From positions 744,001 to 808,000 of the forward strand of contig OY782679.1 in the NCBI GenBank assembly GCA_963678055.1: a stretch of DNA of 64,000 bases, read 5' to 3'. This stretch comes from CAXXOK01 sp963678055. GTDB lineage: Bacteria; Bacillota; Clostridia; Christensenellales; Aristaeellaceae. The translations under genes and the position numbers were made by a program. This document shows positions 1 through 8,273 of the stretch, one piece after another. Position 1 is the stretch's first letter, and every line of letters starts with the position of its first letter. A model generated the notes under the pieces. The model ran no database searches. It saw only the letters and a list, made by a program, of their open reading frames with translations, and was not told the DNA's origin.

Positions 1-1044
1 CGCTGCCATAAAGAAGATGATTACAGCCTGGACGATGAGTATCACTTCACTAGAGATACCCGCCGACAGCTCCATGGCCGATCCGCCGATGGTAAGGATG
101 GCAAAGAAGAAGCTCATCAAAATCACCCCAAAGGGGTTATAACGCATAATCATGGCAACCAGCATACCGTCGAAATAGTATCCCGCCGATAGATTGGTGA
201 TGAAGCGTTTGTGGATGCCAAAGACCTCGATCATCCCCGTAAGCCCGCAGAGCATGCCGGAAATCACCATGCCGGTAATCATCAGCCGATCGGCGCGGAT
301 GCCGCCGTACCGGGCAAAACGCTCGTTGGTGCCGGTGATCTTCATCTCAAACCCCATGGTGGAACGCGTCATCAGGTACCAGATGACCAATGCCGCGCCC
401 AGCGCCAGCCAGATACTGCCGTTAAGGTTGGATAGCTTAATAATGGGCGAAAACGACGCGGCGATGCTGTCCGTACCGGATGAGATACCGCGCTCGGCGG
501 TCTTTAATGGCCCGTTGGCCAGGAAACTGCATAGGTAGATGGCTGCGGAGTTGAGCAGGATGGTGGTAACGACCTCGTTTACCTTTAACTTCACCTTGAG
601 CACGCCGGGAATCCACGCGTAGAATCCACCTGCGAGCATGGCGGCGATGAGTGCGCACACGATAATCAGCCAACTGGGGGCACCAACCAGGCGCGCTCCC
701 ACTACGGCAGCGGCCAGACCGCCAAAGTACAGCTGGCCTTCGCCGCCCACATTGAATATACCGGCCTTGGCCGCAATGCTCATGCCAAGCCCGGTCAGGC
801 ACAGGGTGGCGGCCTTGGCAAGCGTGTTGCCAAATGCGCGCGGCTTGCCAAGCGCACCGACAAAAAGCGCTTTGTAGCACTCAATTGGGTCATAACCAAC
901 CAGCAGCATAATACCCGCGCCAACCAGAAACGCCAGCACGATGGCAATCAGCAGCGACAGCAGGTACTGCGCCGTCAGACGGTATTTGGGCCGGCCGACT
1001 AACAGGAACTTCACAGCCAGCAGAAAACGGATAACATGCCTCAT
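1..1044 (-). CDS. Simple-sugar/nucleoside ABC transporter permease (partial)
   Basis: Inner-membrane permease of a BmpA/NupQ-type (YufP-like) ABC importer for nucleosides or simple sugars. The reading frame starts at an ATG that overlaps the stop of the upstream ATPase (ATGA) and stays open for 348 codons to the window edge, so its 3' end is missing. The translation has several hydrophobic segments. It carries the stretches GIFNVGGEGQ and VNEVVTTILLN, which are typical of the BPD_transp_2 permease family. The 4-bp overlap implies translational coupling with the ATPase. A second permease normally follows in such operons and would lie outside the window. The substrate cannot be told from sequence alone. 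Confidence 0.88.
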   Translation of the reverse strand, partial: MRHVIRFLLAVKFLLVGRPKYRLTAQYLLSLLIAIVLAFLVGAGIMLLVGYDPIECYKALFVGALGKPRAFGNTLAKAATLCLTGLGMSIAAKAGIFNVGGEGQLYFGGLAAAVVGARLVGAPSWLIIVCALIAAMLAGGFYAWIPGVLKVKLKVNEVVTTILLNSAAIYLCSFLANGPLKTAERGISSGTDSIAASFSPIIKLSNLNGSIWLALGAALVIWYLMTRSTMGFEMKITGTNERFARYGGIRADRLMITGMVISGMLCGLTGMIEVFGIHKRFITNLSAGYYFDGMLVAMIMRYNPFGVILMSFFFAILTIGGSAMELSAGISSEVILIVQAVIIFFMAA

Positions 1045-2582
1045 GCCTGTGCCTCCTGTCTGCCGCCGGTCATATAGTAGCTGATCTCCTGCTTGGAAAT
1101 AGTCCCGCTGCGAAACTTGCCGGTAATCTGCCCTTCGTACAGGGTGACTAGCCGGTCGGATAGGCGGAACAGCTCATCCAGATCCGCGCTGACTAAAAGG
1201 ATGGCGCAGCCTGCTTGGCGTTTTTCCAATATCTTTTCATGGATGAACTCAATCGCGCCGATATCCACGCCGCGTGTGGGCTGGTTGATAATCAGCACGG
1301 GGGTGTTAAAGGAAAACTCCCGTGCAAGGATTGCTTTTTGCATGTTGCCGCCGGACAGGCTTTTCATGGGCAGTTCTACACCGCCGGAACGCACATCAAA
1401 CTGCTTGGACAGCTTTCTGGAAAAGGTCGTGGCGCGGCGCTTGTTAAACTGAATCCCAAAGCTGCGAAACGCCTTTTGGCGCTGCTTGCCCACCAGCATG
1501 TTTTCCATTATCGTTGCCTCGGCGGACAGGCCGGTGCGCATTCGGTCCGACGGGATAAAGCTGACACCCATGTTGCGGATGTCGATGGTGCGCATCCGGC
1601 TGATGTTTTGACCGTTCAGGTACACCTCGCCGCCGGTTTGCGGGCGGAGGTTCATAATGCACTCGGTCAGCTCCGTCTGTCCGTTGCCTTCTACGCCGCA
1701 TACGCCAACGACCTCGCCCGCGTGCAGGCTCAGGTTGATGCCTTTGACGGCAGGCAGATCCCGGTCATCGCGGGCTTGCAGGTTTTCAAGCCGGAGCACT
1801 TCCTTCTCGCCGGGCTCACCGGTGCGCAGTTCGTCAAACAGCACTTCTCGCCCGACCATCATGGCGGCGAGCTGCTTTTCATCGGTGTCCTCCGTATCCA
1901 CAATGCCGACAAGCTGACCCTGCTTCATCACGCCGACGCGATCGGAAAACTGCATCACCTCGTGCAGCTTGTGCGTAATCAATATCACCGTCATGCCCTG
2001 CTCGCGGATAATGCTTCTGAGCACCTGAAACAGGTCATCGGCCTCGGCGGGGGAGAGTACGGCGGTCGGCTCGTCCAAAATCAGGATGTCCGCACCGCGG
2101 TGCAACGCTTTTAGGATTTCCACACGCTGCTGCTGGCCCACGCTCAGATCATCCACAATATCGCCGGGGTTTACAGGCAAACCAAAGCGCTTGCCTAAAG
2201 CAAGCACCTGCGCATGGATGCGTTTCTGATCGTAGAACATCAGGTTTTTGGTCGGTTCCGATCCCAGGGCGATGTTCTGGGCAACGGTAAAGCTGGGCAC
2301 CAGCTTAAAATGCTGATGAACCATCCCCACACCCATGGCGATTGCGCGCATGGGATCGTGCCGGGAGGAAATGGATTCCCCTTTTACGATTACATCGCCC
2401 AGTGTCAGGCGGGTCAGGCCGTAGAGCACGTTCATTAGCGTGGTTTTGCCCGCGCCGTTTTCCCCAACCAGTGCAAACGCCTCGCCACGGCGTATGTCCA
2501 GGCTGACATCGTCGTTGGCCAGGGTGCTCGGATAGCGCACGGAAACGTGTTGAAATCGTACGACCGGGGCATTGTCTGTCAT
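1041..2582 (-). CDS. Nucleoside/simple-sugar ABC transporter ATPase (duplicated nucleotide-binding domains)
   Basis: Energy-coupling ATPase of 513 residues with two ABC domains in tandem, as in NupO/YufO, RbsA and MglA. The first half is canonical: Walker A GENGAGKTT near residue 40, signature LSVGQQQR and Walker B ILILDEPTAVL. The second half is degenerate at the P-loop (GVEGNGQTEL) but keeps the signature LSGGNMQKA; its Walker B reads INQPTRGVD. This asymmetry is normal for the family. The permease overlaps its 3' end. No BMP-type binding protein is seen upstream, where a nitroreductase lies instead, so the receptor gene is probably elsewhere. Confidence 0.92.
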   Translation of the reverse strand: MTDNAPVVRFQHVSVRYPSTLANDDVSLDIRRGEAFALVGENGAGKTTLMNVLYGLTRLTLGDVIVKGESISSRHDPMRAIAMGVGMVHQHFKLVPSFTVAQNIALGSEPTKNLMFYDQKRIHAQVLALGKRFGLPVNPGDIVDDLSVGQQQRVEILKALHRGADILILDEPTAVLSPAEADDLFQVLRSIIREQGMTVILITHKLHEVMQFSDRVGVMKQGQLVGIVDTEDTDEKQLAAMMVGREVLFDELRTGEPGEKEVLRLENLQARDDRDLPAVKGINLSLHAGEVVGVCGVEGNGQTELTECIMNLRPQTGGEVYLNGQNISRMRTIDIRNMGVSFIPSDRMRTGLSAEATIMENMLVGKQRQKAFRSFGIQFNKRRATTFSRKLSKQFDVRSGGVELPMKSLSGGNMQKAILAREFSFNTPVLIINQPTRGVDIGAIEFIHEKILEKRQAGCAILLVSADLDELFRLSDRLVTLYEGQITGKFRSGTISKQEISYYMTGGRQEAQA

Positions 2583-2620
2583 ACTGTCACCTCACGGGTG
2601 TATTGCATGGGGTAGGTTGC

Positions 2621-3136
2621 TCAGCGAACGTAGCGTACTTTGCCTTTGTCGTAATACCCCCGCCGGTCGGGGGTTTCGGCAGCAAGGCCCAGCGCAATAA
2701 GCGAAAAAGGCACCGCATCGTGGATGCTTAGCAGATCAGCCACTACACCGTAGCGGTCTTCATACGGGTACAGGGCGGACCAGCAGCTTCCGTACCCAAG
2801 CTCGGTTGCCTGCAGCATCAACGTTTGGGTTGCGGCGGCGCAGTCCTGCGGCCAAAGTTCCAGTCCGGGTGCTTTTGGGTAGGCAGTCGGATCGCCGCAG
2901 ACAACAATCGCCAGCGAGGCCTGGGTTAAAAATTTAGCATAGGGGTGTTTGGCCGCGATCTGCAAAAGCAACTCTTTATTTTGGACGACGACAAACGAGT
3001 ACGGCCGCATGTTTCTGGCACTGGGTGCGCACATGGCGGCCTCCAGTATCATATCGATGTGCTCCTGAGAGACTTCTGCTCCCGGAATATATTTGCGTAT
3101 GCTGCGGCGGGCACGAATGGCTTGTGATGTATTCAT
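2621..3136 (-). CDS. Nitroreductase family protein
   Basis: FMN-dependent NAD(P)H oxidoreductase of the nitroreductase superfamily, 171 residues, with no assigned substrate. The N-terminal RARRSIRKY is the usual phosphate-contacting start of the family, followed by a central SARNMRPYSFVVV block and a C-terminal block ending with a glycine-rich turn and KVRYV. I chose the start at 3136 because GGAGAG stands just upstream of that ATG; the open frame itself extends further 5' without a ribosome site. It is transcribed toward the ABC importer genes with a short gap of about 40 bp, so it may share their transcript. Confidence 0.88.
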   Translation of the reverse strand: MNTSQAIRARRSIRKYIPGAEVSQEHIDMILEAAMCAPSARNMRPYSFVVVQNKELLLQIAAKHPYAKFLTQASLAIVVCGDPTAYPKAPGLELWPQDCAAATQTLMLQATELGYGSCWSALYPYEDRYGVVADLLSIHDAVPFSLIALGLAAETPDRRGYYDKGKVRYVR

Positions 3137-3306
3137 GATACTCTCCTTTCGCGGCCTGTGGCCGGTTGGAAATGAAACTATACTGATTATAAAAACTGGA
3201 CGGTGGAATGTCAATCTTACCGCAGGTTCAATGCGTTTCATCCCAAGGGGAATTGGGTATACAAGAAAGGTAAACGATACGTATGAATAGGAGAGGAGCT
3301 ACCTTA

Positions 3307-3735
3307 ATGCAACGCAAACGGATAACCAAGAGGGTATGGATTGTACTGGCCCTTCTGTTGACCGCGATCACCCTGTCTGCCTGCTCCACAGGGGATTCCG
3401 ACCAAACAGCCGGGGATGGTGCAGCCGTGTATCATAAAATCAGCGCAAAAGATGCAAAGGCCGCGATGGATTCCGAGGAGAATATCGTCATTTTGGACGT
3501 ACGTGAACAGTACGAGTTTGACGCGGGGCATATTCCGGATGCGACATTGCTTCCGCTCGGCGATATTTCAGCCAAGGCCGCGCAGGTATTACCCGATAAG
3601 GATCAGAAAATTCTGGTTTACTGCCGCAGCGGGAGTCGGGCCAGAACGGCTGCCAATACACTGGTGAGGATGGGCTATACGCAGATTTACGATCTCGGCG
3701 GGATTATCGACTGGCCCTATGATGTTGTGAAATAG
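3307..3735 (+). CDS. Rhodanese-domain lipoprotein
   Basis: Secreted lipoprotein of 142 residues with one rhodanese fold. The signal peptide ends in the lipobox LSAC, so the protein should be lipid-anchored on the outer face of the membrane. The rhodanese domain has the LDVREQYEFDAGHIP motif and the active-site loop CRSGSRA with the catalytic Cys. Extracytoplasmic single-domain rhodaneses are thought to handle sulfane sulfur, but the substrate here is unknown. The start at 3307 is preferred over an in-frame ATG 24 nt upstream because AGGAG lies 9-13 nt before it. The gene ends before a strong terminator. Confidence 0.9.
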   Translation: MQRKRITKRVWIVLALLLTAITLSACSTGDSDQTAGDGAAVYHKISAKDAKAAMDSEENIVILDVREQYEFDAGHIPDATLLPLGDISAKAAQVLPDKDQKILVYCRSGSRARTAANTLVRMGYTQIYDLGGIIDWPYDVVK

Positions 3736-3748
3736 CACAGTCTCATAC

Positions 3749-3780
3749 AAAAACCGTCCCTGATGGCAGGGACGGTTTTT
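3749..3780. terminator. Bidirectional intrinsic terminator
   Basis: Perfect inverted repeat AAAACCGTCCCTG / CAGGGACGGTTTT with a 4-nt loop, flanked by A and T runs on the two sides. It sits between the convergent rhodanese gene and the short-chain dehydrogenase gene and can end transcription from both. Confidence 0.9.
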
Positions 3781-3795
3781 GTATGTCGTTTTGAC

Positions 3796-4614
3796 CTACA
3801 CAACCCGGCGGACGATTGCATCGTACACCCGGTCGCCTAGCAGTTTTTGGATATAGACCAGGGGCTTTGCACCCATACCCAGCAGATAGCGCGTGCGCGG
3901 ACGGCGCACGGTAGCGGCCTTTACAATGCGGTTGGCAATGACCTCTGGCTTGGTAATTAAGCCATCCCCTGAATAGCGCTGCTGCAGTCGCTGCGCGGTT
4001 TGCTCAGCGGCGCTAGCATACGCGCCGTTATTTGAAACCTTGCGCAGGTGCTCCACGGCGATGTCGCCCCACGGCGTAGCGATTGCGCCCGGCTCGATGA
4101 TAACGACATCAATATGAAAGGGCTTCAGTTCCAGCCGCAGGCTGGCAGACAAGCCCTCGACCGCGAACTTGGTGGCGTGATACCAGGACGCAAACGGTGT
4201 CCACACCCTGCCGGCCATCGACGCAATATTGATAATTCTGCCGTGACCAGCGCCCCGCATGGCGGGAAGTACCAGCTGCGCCATGCGTGCCAGGCCGAAC
4301 ACATTGACCTCAAACTGATGGCGCGCTTCATCCATGGGCACGTCCTCCAGTGCGCCGTGGGAGCCGTACCCGGCGTTGTTGACCAACACATCGATGCGGC
4401 CTTCCTGATCCAGCACATATTGAACACACGCCTGCATGGACGCATCGTCCGTTACATCCAGTGCTACGGGGCGAATATCGTCCGTTGCCATGGCTTCCAG
4501 TTTATCCATGCTGCGCGCTGCGGCGTAGACCCGGAAGCCTTTTTGCGCAAAGCGTTTGGTGGCCGCTGCGCCGATGCCGGTGGACGCGCCGGTAATGAGT
4601 ACGACAGGTTTCAT
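3796..4614 (-). CDS. SDR family NAD(P)-dependent oxidoreductase
   Basis: Classical short-chain dehydrogenase/reductase of 272 residues. The Rossmann glycine motif TGASTGIG is at residues 8-15, followed by NNAG, a catalytic Ser in IASMAG and the catalytic YxxxK in YHATK. The C-terminal extension of about 60 residues resembles the clade annotated as oxidoreductase or short-chain dehydrogenase that acts on unknown alcohols. It stands alone, convergent with the rhodanese gene and divergent from mscL. Confidence 0.9.
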   Translation of the reverse strand: MKPVVLITGASTGIGAAATKRFAQKGFRVYAAARSMDKLEAMATDDIRPVALDVTDDASMQACVQYVLDQEGRIDVLVNNAGYGSHGALEDVPMDEARHQFEVNVFGLARMAQLVLPAMRGAGHGRIINIASMAGRVWTPFASWYHATKFAVEGLSASLRLELKPFHIDVVIIEPGAIATPWGDIAVEHLRKVSNNGAYASAAEQTAQRLQQRYSGDGLITKPEVIANRIVKAATVRRPRTRYLLGMGAKPLVYIQKLLGDRVYDAIVRRVV

Positions 4615-4750
4615 ATGGTTTATTTCCTTTCCTTGGCTTGAATGGTCTCATTATACGGCAGCGGAAGTTGACAGGCAACTGCCACAACCGGGTTTCGCTT
4701 TGTTACAATTGTGATATACTAGAGAAAACGCATATAAGGAGGATCTTGTT

Positions 4751-5146
4751 ATGCTTAAAGAATTTAAAAAGTTCGCCATCAAAGGCAACGTGATGGACCT
4801 GGCGGTAGCGGTCATCATCGGCGCGGCGTTTGGTAAAATCGTCACGTCGCTGGTTAACGATGTCATCATGCCGTTTATCGGTTTGATTGTCGGCGGCGTG
4901 GACTTCGCATCTCTTAAAATCGTGCTCTCGCCCGCTGTGGGGGAGACGGCCGAGGTTGCCATCCTATACGGAGCGTTCATCCAGACGATTGTGGACTTCC
5001 TGCTAATAGCACTCAGCGTGTTCTTCGTGGTCAAGCTTCTAAGCAAGCTGAAGAAGAAGGAAGAAGAAAAGCCCGCCCCGCCGGCCGAACCGCCAAAGGA
5101 TATTGTTTTGCTAACCGAAATCCGCGATCTGCTCAAAGAGAAATAA
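4751..5146 (+). CDS. mscL: Large-conductance mechanosensitive channel MscL
   Basis: Pore protein that opens under membrane tension and releases solutes during hypo-osmotic shock; it forms a homopentamer. At 131 residues it has the normal length. The N-terminal amphipathic helix (LKEFKKFAIKGNVMDLA), TM1 with the glycine-rich AVAVIIGAAFGKIV pore stretch, TM2 (FLLIALSVFFVVKLL) and a charged cytoplasmic helix bundle are all visible. AAGGAGG lies about 10 nt before the ATG. It is the last ordinary chromosomal gene before the tRNA-Arg insertion hotspot. Confidence 0.97.
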   Translation: MLKEFKKFAIKGNVMDLAVAVIIGAAFGKIVTSLVNDVIMPFIGLIVGGVDFASLKIVLSPAVGETAEVAILYGAFIQTIVDFLLIALSVFFVVKLLSKLKKKEEEKPAPPAEPPKDIVLLTEIRDLLKEK

Positions 5147-5200
5147 TCACCGGCTTCCTTGTGCAGAACACATCAATAGCGCTGCCAGCCACAACCTCGC

Positions 5201-5229
5201 TTGACAATGATTTTGGCATGGGCTACAAT
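5201..5229 (+). promoter_or_regulatory. Sigma-A type promoter of tRNA-Arg
   Basis: TTGACA (5201-5206) and TACAAT (5224-5229) are separated by exactly 17 bp and end 16 bp before the tRNA. Confidence 0.85.
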
Positions 5230-5245
5230 GAATTTCGCCACGTGC

Positions 5246-5322
5246 GCGCCCGTAGCTCAGCTGGATAGAGTGACAGACTCCGACTCTGTAGGTCGCTGGT
5301 TCGAACCCAGTCGGGCGTACCA
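5246..5322 (+). tRNA. tRNA-Arg (anticodon CCG)
   Basis: A 77-nt cloverleaf can be folded by eye: 7-bp acceptor stem GCGCCCG/CGGGCGT, D arm with GCTC, anticodon stem ACAGA/TCTGT around the loop CTCCGAC (anticodon CCG, reads CGG), T arm with TTCGAAC, and an encoded 3' CCA. Its 3' 46 bp (5277-5322) recur at 15332-15377 and 47686-47731, which marks it as an integration target. It is the only complete copy in the window. Confidence 0.96.
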
Positions 5323-5326
5323 CAAG

Positions 5327-5361
5327 AAAACCCTTGCGTCAAAAAAGACGTAAGGGTTTTT
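5327..5361 (+). terminator. Terminator after tRNA-Arg
   Basis: Stem AAAACCCTTGCGTC / GACGTAAGGGTTTT with a 6-nt A loop and a T run. Versions with the same stem base follow the tRNA fragment at 15.38 kb and occur at 49.29 kb. Confidence 0.9.
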
Positions 5362-5407
5362 GTTAATTGTGAACATGAGGTACATTAGAGTGCTTTGCAC
5401 TACTGCC

Positions 5408-5557
5408 TTATTTTTCGGCTGTTTTTGAGCGGCTTAACACATCCTGCAGAATATCTGCTGAACGCTGCTCTGCCTCCGCAAAAGCATAAGTAAAGACGCG
5501 CAAAGTTGTACTTGCATCGTCATGCACAAGGTGCTGCTTCCCTTGATGAAATGATGC
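5408..5557 (-). pseudogene. Integrase (tyrosine recombinase) 3' remnant
   Basis: Reading the minus strand into the tRNA gives a C-terminal piece of a phage/ICE tyrosine recombinase: a worn form of LGHADASTT (here LVHDDASTTLRVF), then TYAFAEAEQRSADIL and a stop at 5408. The upstream catalytic domain is gone; the sequence turns into unrelated AT-rich DNA near 5557. Position (about 85 bp from the tRNA end) and orientation are those of an integrase at the left end of an element inserted into a tRNA 3' end. A second copy, broken by a stop, is at 15463-15615. Confidence 0.75.
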
Positions 5558-5842
5558 CTGTACATAATGATCGCTCAATAAGAGGGTTCTATGATAGTAT
5601 GTTACATTATTTCGAGACTGTATCTGATGATTTTGATATTAGATGGAACTAGTGGGCTGCAGCTATGCTAAGGTATGACTCAAAATATTGTTGTCTCCTA
5701 GAGTTGCCTCCAAATATAAGACATTTAGTACATGATAATATTGTTGATGGATTAAGTTATAAACATCAAATAGAATCTGATGTCACAGTCGAAAGAAGAC
5801 TTGATTACATTATTGATGATAAAGAAATAATCAAATCGATAT
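5558..5842. other. AT-rich stretch without a supported gene
   Basis: This stretch joins the integrase remnant to the small membrane-protein gene. It holds an open frame of 61 codons on the plus strand (5665-5850) without a ribosome-binding site and without recognisable family features, which runs into the end of the next gene. I regard it as debris from deleted element DNA. Confidence 0.5.
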
Positions 5843-6580
5843 CTACTTGAATTTCAAATTTCGGATCTTAAAGCTGCCTTTCAGTTGACCATTATTATAA
5901 GCTTCATGTGGGAATGAACTTCCATCTACAACAAAACATATTTCCTTCAAAGCACGACATATATCCTCAAGTTCAATGGTTTTCAGATCAATCGTCGAAG
6001 TATGATGTTCTTTATCGCGGTTGATTTCTTCTCTCCAAATGTCGCGTTTTTCACCCTCTTCTGAATGTAATTCCAACCACACTTTATTGAATATGCCTTC
6101 ACCAAATAAGAGATCAAACGTAAGCGTTTTGAATTTTCTAACATTCATCGAATGTGGGAATTTATAAACCATAGAAACATACTTTGGAGGTTTACTACTA
6201 AAAGCATTAGGTCCAAAATCAAAACTGACATCACCGTCATCCGATATCCAAATCACATATTCCTTTTCATAAGAAGCAAATTTTTCAGGCTTTGGTAATT
6301 TGACGCCTTTTTTAAACTTCTTTATTCTTTTCTGATTTAACGCCCAGCCCAGATAGGTAGTTGCAATTCCACCTAAAAAAGCAATAAATGCTATGATAAT
6401 ATTCTCACTCATACTTAACCCTCCATGATAGTTAGTATTTTGTTTCATTGTATTAATTGAATTATTTCGTCTTTCTAATCAGGGTTCCTCCATTCTTCAT
6501 CAGATAGCTCTATATCAGCCTGTAGAAGACTGTTTACTAGACCGTTAAAAATGATAGTCCCTTCTTCTCCGCGTGCAAAT
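5823..6580. repeat. Direct repeat, copy 1 (with copy 2 at 17100-17855)
   Basis: About 750 bp is shared with 17100-17855 in the same orientation. It is almost identical through the coding part (for instance the shared start GAAATAATCAAATCGATATC) and more diverged upstream of the gene. It carries the 189-residue membrane-protein gene and the end of a preceding minus-strand reading frame. The upstream decay suggests an old duplication whose coding part was kept or re-homogenised. Confidence 0.85.
5843..6412 (-). CDS. Hypothetical membrane-anchored protein
   Basis: Protein of 189 residues that I do not recognise. A single N-terminal transmembrane helix (about residues 4-24, IIIAFIAFLGGIATTYLGW) is followed by a basic stretch and a probably cytoplasmic domain of about 140 residues rich in beta-type sequence, ending in KIRNLKFK. 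The start at 6412 follows GGAGGG by 6 nt. A near-identical copy at 17120-17688 has a 1-bp deletion in a T run and is broken, so this is the working copy. It may be a cargo gene of the tRNA-Arg elements. Confidence 0.7.
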   Translation of the reverse strand: MSENIIIAFIAFLGGIATTYLGWALNQKRIKKFKKGVKLPKPEKFASYEKEYVIWISDDGDVSFDFGPNAFSSKPPKYVSMVYKFPHSMNVRKFKTLTFDLLFGEGIFNKVWLELHSEEGEKRDIWREEINRDKEHHTSTIDLKTIELEDICRALKEICFVVDGSSFPHEAYNNGQLKGSFKIRNLKFK

Positions 6581-6590
6581 GATGAGAAAT
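6475..6590 (-). pseudogene. 3' remnant of an unidentified gene
   Basis: The last 30 or so codons of a minus-strand frame (GTIIFNGLVNSLLQADIELS then EEWRNPD and stop) look like the acidic end of a real protein, and a diverged version lies at 17755-17850 next to the second repeat copy. The 5' part is missing in both. No function can be given. Confidence 0.35.
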
Positions 6591-6698
6591 GATTATGTCC
6601 TCGCGCTCGTGCAATGCCAGAACAAAGAATGGATGATAACATCTTTACGCATGTGAAGGAATATGTATTCATGCCAAATAGTTATCCCATTCAGATGG

Positions 6699-8273
6699 TT
6701 ATAGTTTCTCACGGTATTCCTGCGGGGAAATTCCTCTGTGCTTGCGGAAGAAGCGTGCGAAATAACCGGAAGAAGCAAAGCCGGTATCCTGTGCGATGGT
6801 TTGGATTTTCGTTTTGGTTTCCCGCAGCATGCGGCAGGCTTCGTCAAGACGCAATTCGGCAATGTGCTCACTCAGGCCTATGCCGGCGTTTTCTTTATAG
6901 ATTCGTGAGAGGTATACGGGATGAAAATGCATGATATCTGCCAGACGGGTTAATGACAGGTCTTCGCTGAGGTGCATTTGGATATAGTCGTTCACTTCAC
7001 TTACAACGGTCTGTTGCCGCTTGTCTGTTCGTTTTCCGTGTTGATCCAGCAAAAGGTCGCTTAGCTCACGCAGATCTGCAAAGGCTGCCAGCATGTTCGG
7101 ATAATCCTGCAGGCTCATTTCGTTCTGCCGATATGCGATCATTTTGAGTTGATTATCTTCGGGAACGCTTTGTGCACAGGCGTGCAGAATCATCTTCATG
7201 ATATCAAACACGGTTTCGGCATATTGTGTGTTGAGCTCATTTTGCATCAGCGCTCGTAGCGATTCTTCACTTTCCAGGTACAGGTCGCGCTGGCCAGTGA
7301 GCAAATACTCATTGAGCTCGTGCAGGTGCTTGAGGATATCCTTTTGCCCAATCCGCAGCACTGGGGCCTCCGCAGGTTTCTCGCCACCAGACAGCGAAAC
7401 AGAGAGCATTTCGCCGGGCGATGGGCATAACGTGTTGAGTTGCTTTAGAACGCGCATATTGGCAAGTGCAAGCTCATCCCAGTTGATTGTGCGGTCAATC
7501 ATCACGGCAGTAATTCGCTCGCCCTGTTCTTCAGCTAAACGCTGCGCCGTTTGCAAACAGCGGTTGAATTCATCGTTTGCGCTTTTATGGTTCATGCCCT
7601 GTGCCAGAACGGCGATTTCCCGCTTGTTCATATCAGCCACCATCAGGTGTAGCTTCTGCCCGGATAGCGCAAGCATAGCATCCATGATGATGTGTAGTGG
7701 CGCGTCGCTGCGCCGGAAAATACACAGCGCAAAATGTACCGGCTGCTCAACGGACAAAGGAATCTTCCATGTCTCCAGGCTGCGGGTTAAAAGATCCATA
7801 CGCAGTTTGGGGTGGTACAGCAGCCTTTCCATCAGCTGGCGGGTATACAGCGGCCTGGCCTGTGCGAACAGGGGATTGCGCAGAAACTGCCGTGCATCCT
7901 CCCCCAGTGCATCCATGGCGTGGCGTACGGTAGCGGTGATCCGCTCGTCCCCATCGCTTTTGAGCACAAAATCAAACGCCTGCTGATGCAGCGCCTGCCG
8001 TGCGTATTGAAAATCGGAATAGCCAGTCAGGTAGATGACTTTGATAAACGGCCAGCGTTGCGCTGCCCAGCTGTGTAGGTCCAGACCGGAGGTTTCGGGC
8101 ATGTTGATGTCGGTCAGCAGGATATCCACACGCTCGTTTTCCAGCAGTGCCATTGCATCTGCGGCGCAGTAGCAGTGGTACACGACCAAGGCATCCGAAA
8201 AGGCATCTTGAAGCATCTCGGAGAGGCCATCGGCAATCACAACCTCATCATCAACGATTAGCAATGACATCAT
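6699..8273 (-). CDS. YesN/AraC-type response regulator
   Basis: Response regulator of 524 residues. An N-terminal receiver domain (acidic pocket D8/D9, phosphoacceptor D55 in LLTDINMPE) is followed by a long linker domain and a C-terminal AraC HTH pair (LTRLADIMHFHPVYLSRIYK, then IAQDTGFASSGYFARFFRK). The receiver start overlaps the kinase stop by 4 bp (ATGA), so kinase and regulator are translationally coupled. The partner is the YesM-like kinase just upstream. Such pairs usually activate the neighbouring carbohydrate ABC importer genes, here the four genes upstream in the same direction. Confidence 0.92.
   Translation of the reverse strand: MMSLLIVDDEVVIADGLSEMLQDAFSDALVVYHCYCAADAMALLENERVDILLTDINMPETSGLDLHSWAAQRWPFIKVIYLTGYSDFQYARQALHQQAFDFVLKSDGDERITATVRHAMDALGEDARQFLRNPLFAQARPLYTRQLMERLLYHPKLRMDLLTRSLETWKIPLSVEQPVHFALCIFRRSDAPLHIIMDAMLALSGQKLHLMVADMNKREIAVLAQGMNHKSANDEFNRCLQTAQRLAEEQGERITAVMIDRTINWDELALANMRVLKQLNTLCPSPGEMLSVSLSGGEKPAEAPVLRIGQKDILKHLHELNEYLLTGQRDLYLESEESLRALMQNELNTQYAETVFDIMKMILHACAQSVPEDNQLKMIAYRQNEMSLQDYPNMLAAFADLRELSDLLLDQHGKRTDKRQQTVVSEVNDYIQMHLSEDLSLTRLADIMHFHPVYLSRIYKENAGIGLSEHIAELRLDEACRMLRETKTKIQTIAQDTGFASSGYFARFFRKHRGISPQEYREKL

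Noticed and set aside
194..880. Plus- and minus-strand frames over the first kilobase
   Set aside because: They lie inside the open permease frame that runs off the window edge on the minus strand, which has clear family motifs.
7198..7986. Long plus-strand frame of 262 codons opposite the response regulator
   Set aside because: Antisense shadow of a well-supported gene, Ser/Arg/Cys-rich translation with no family pattern.
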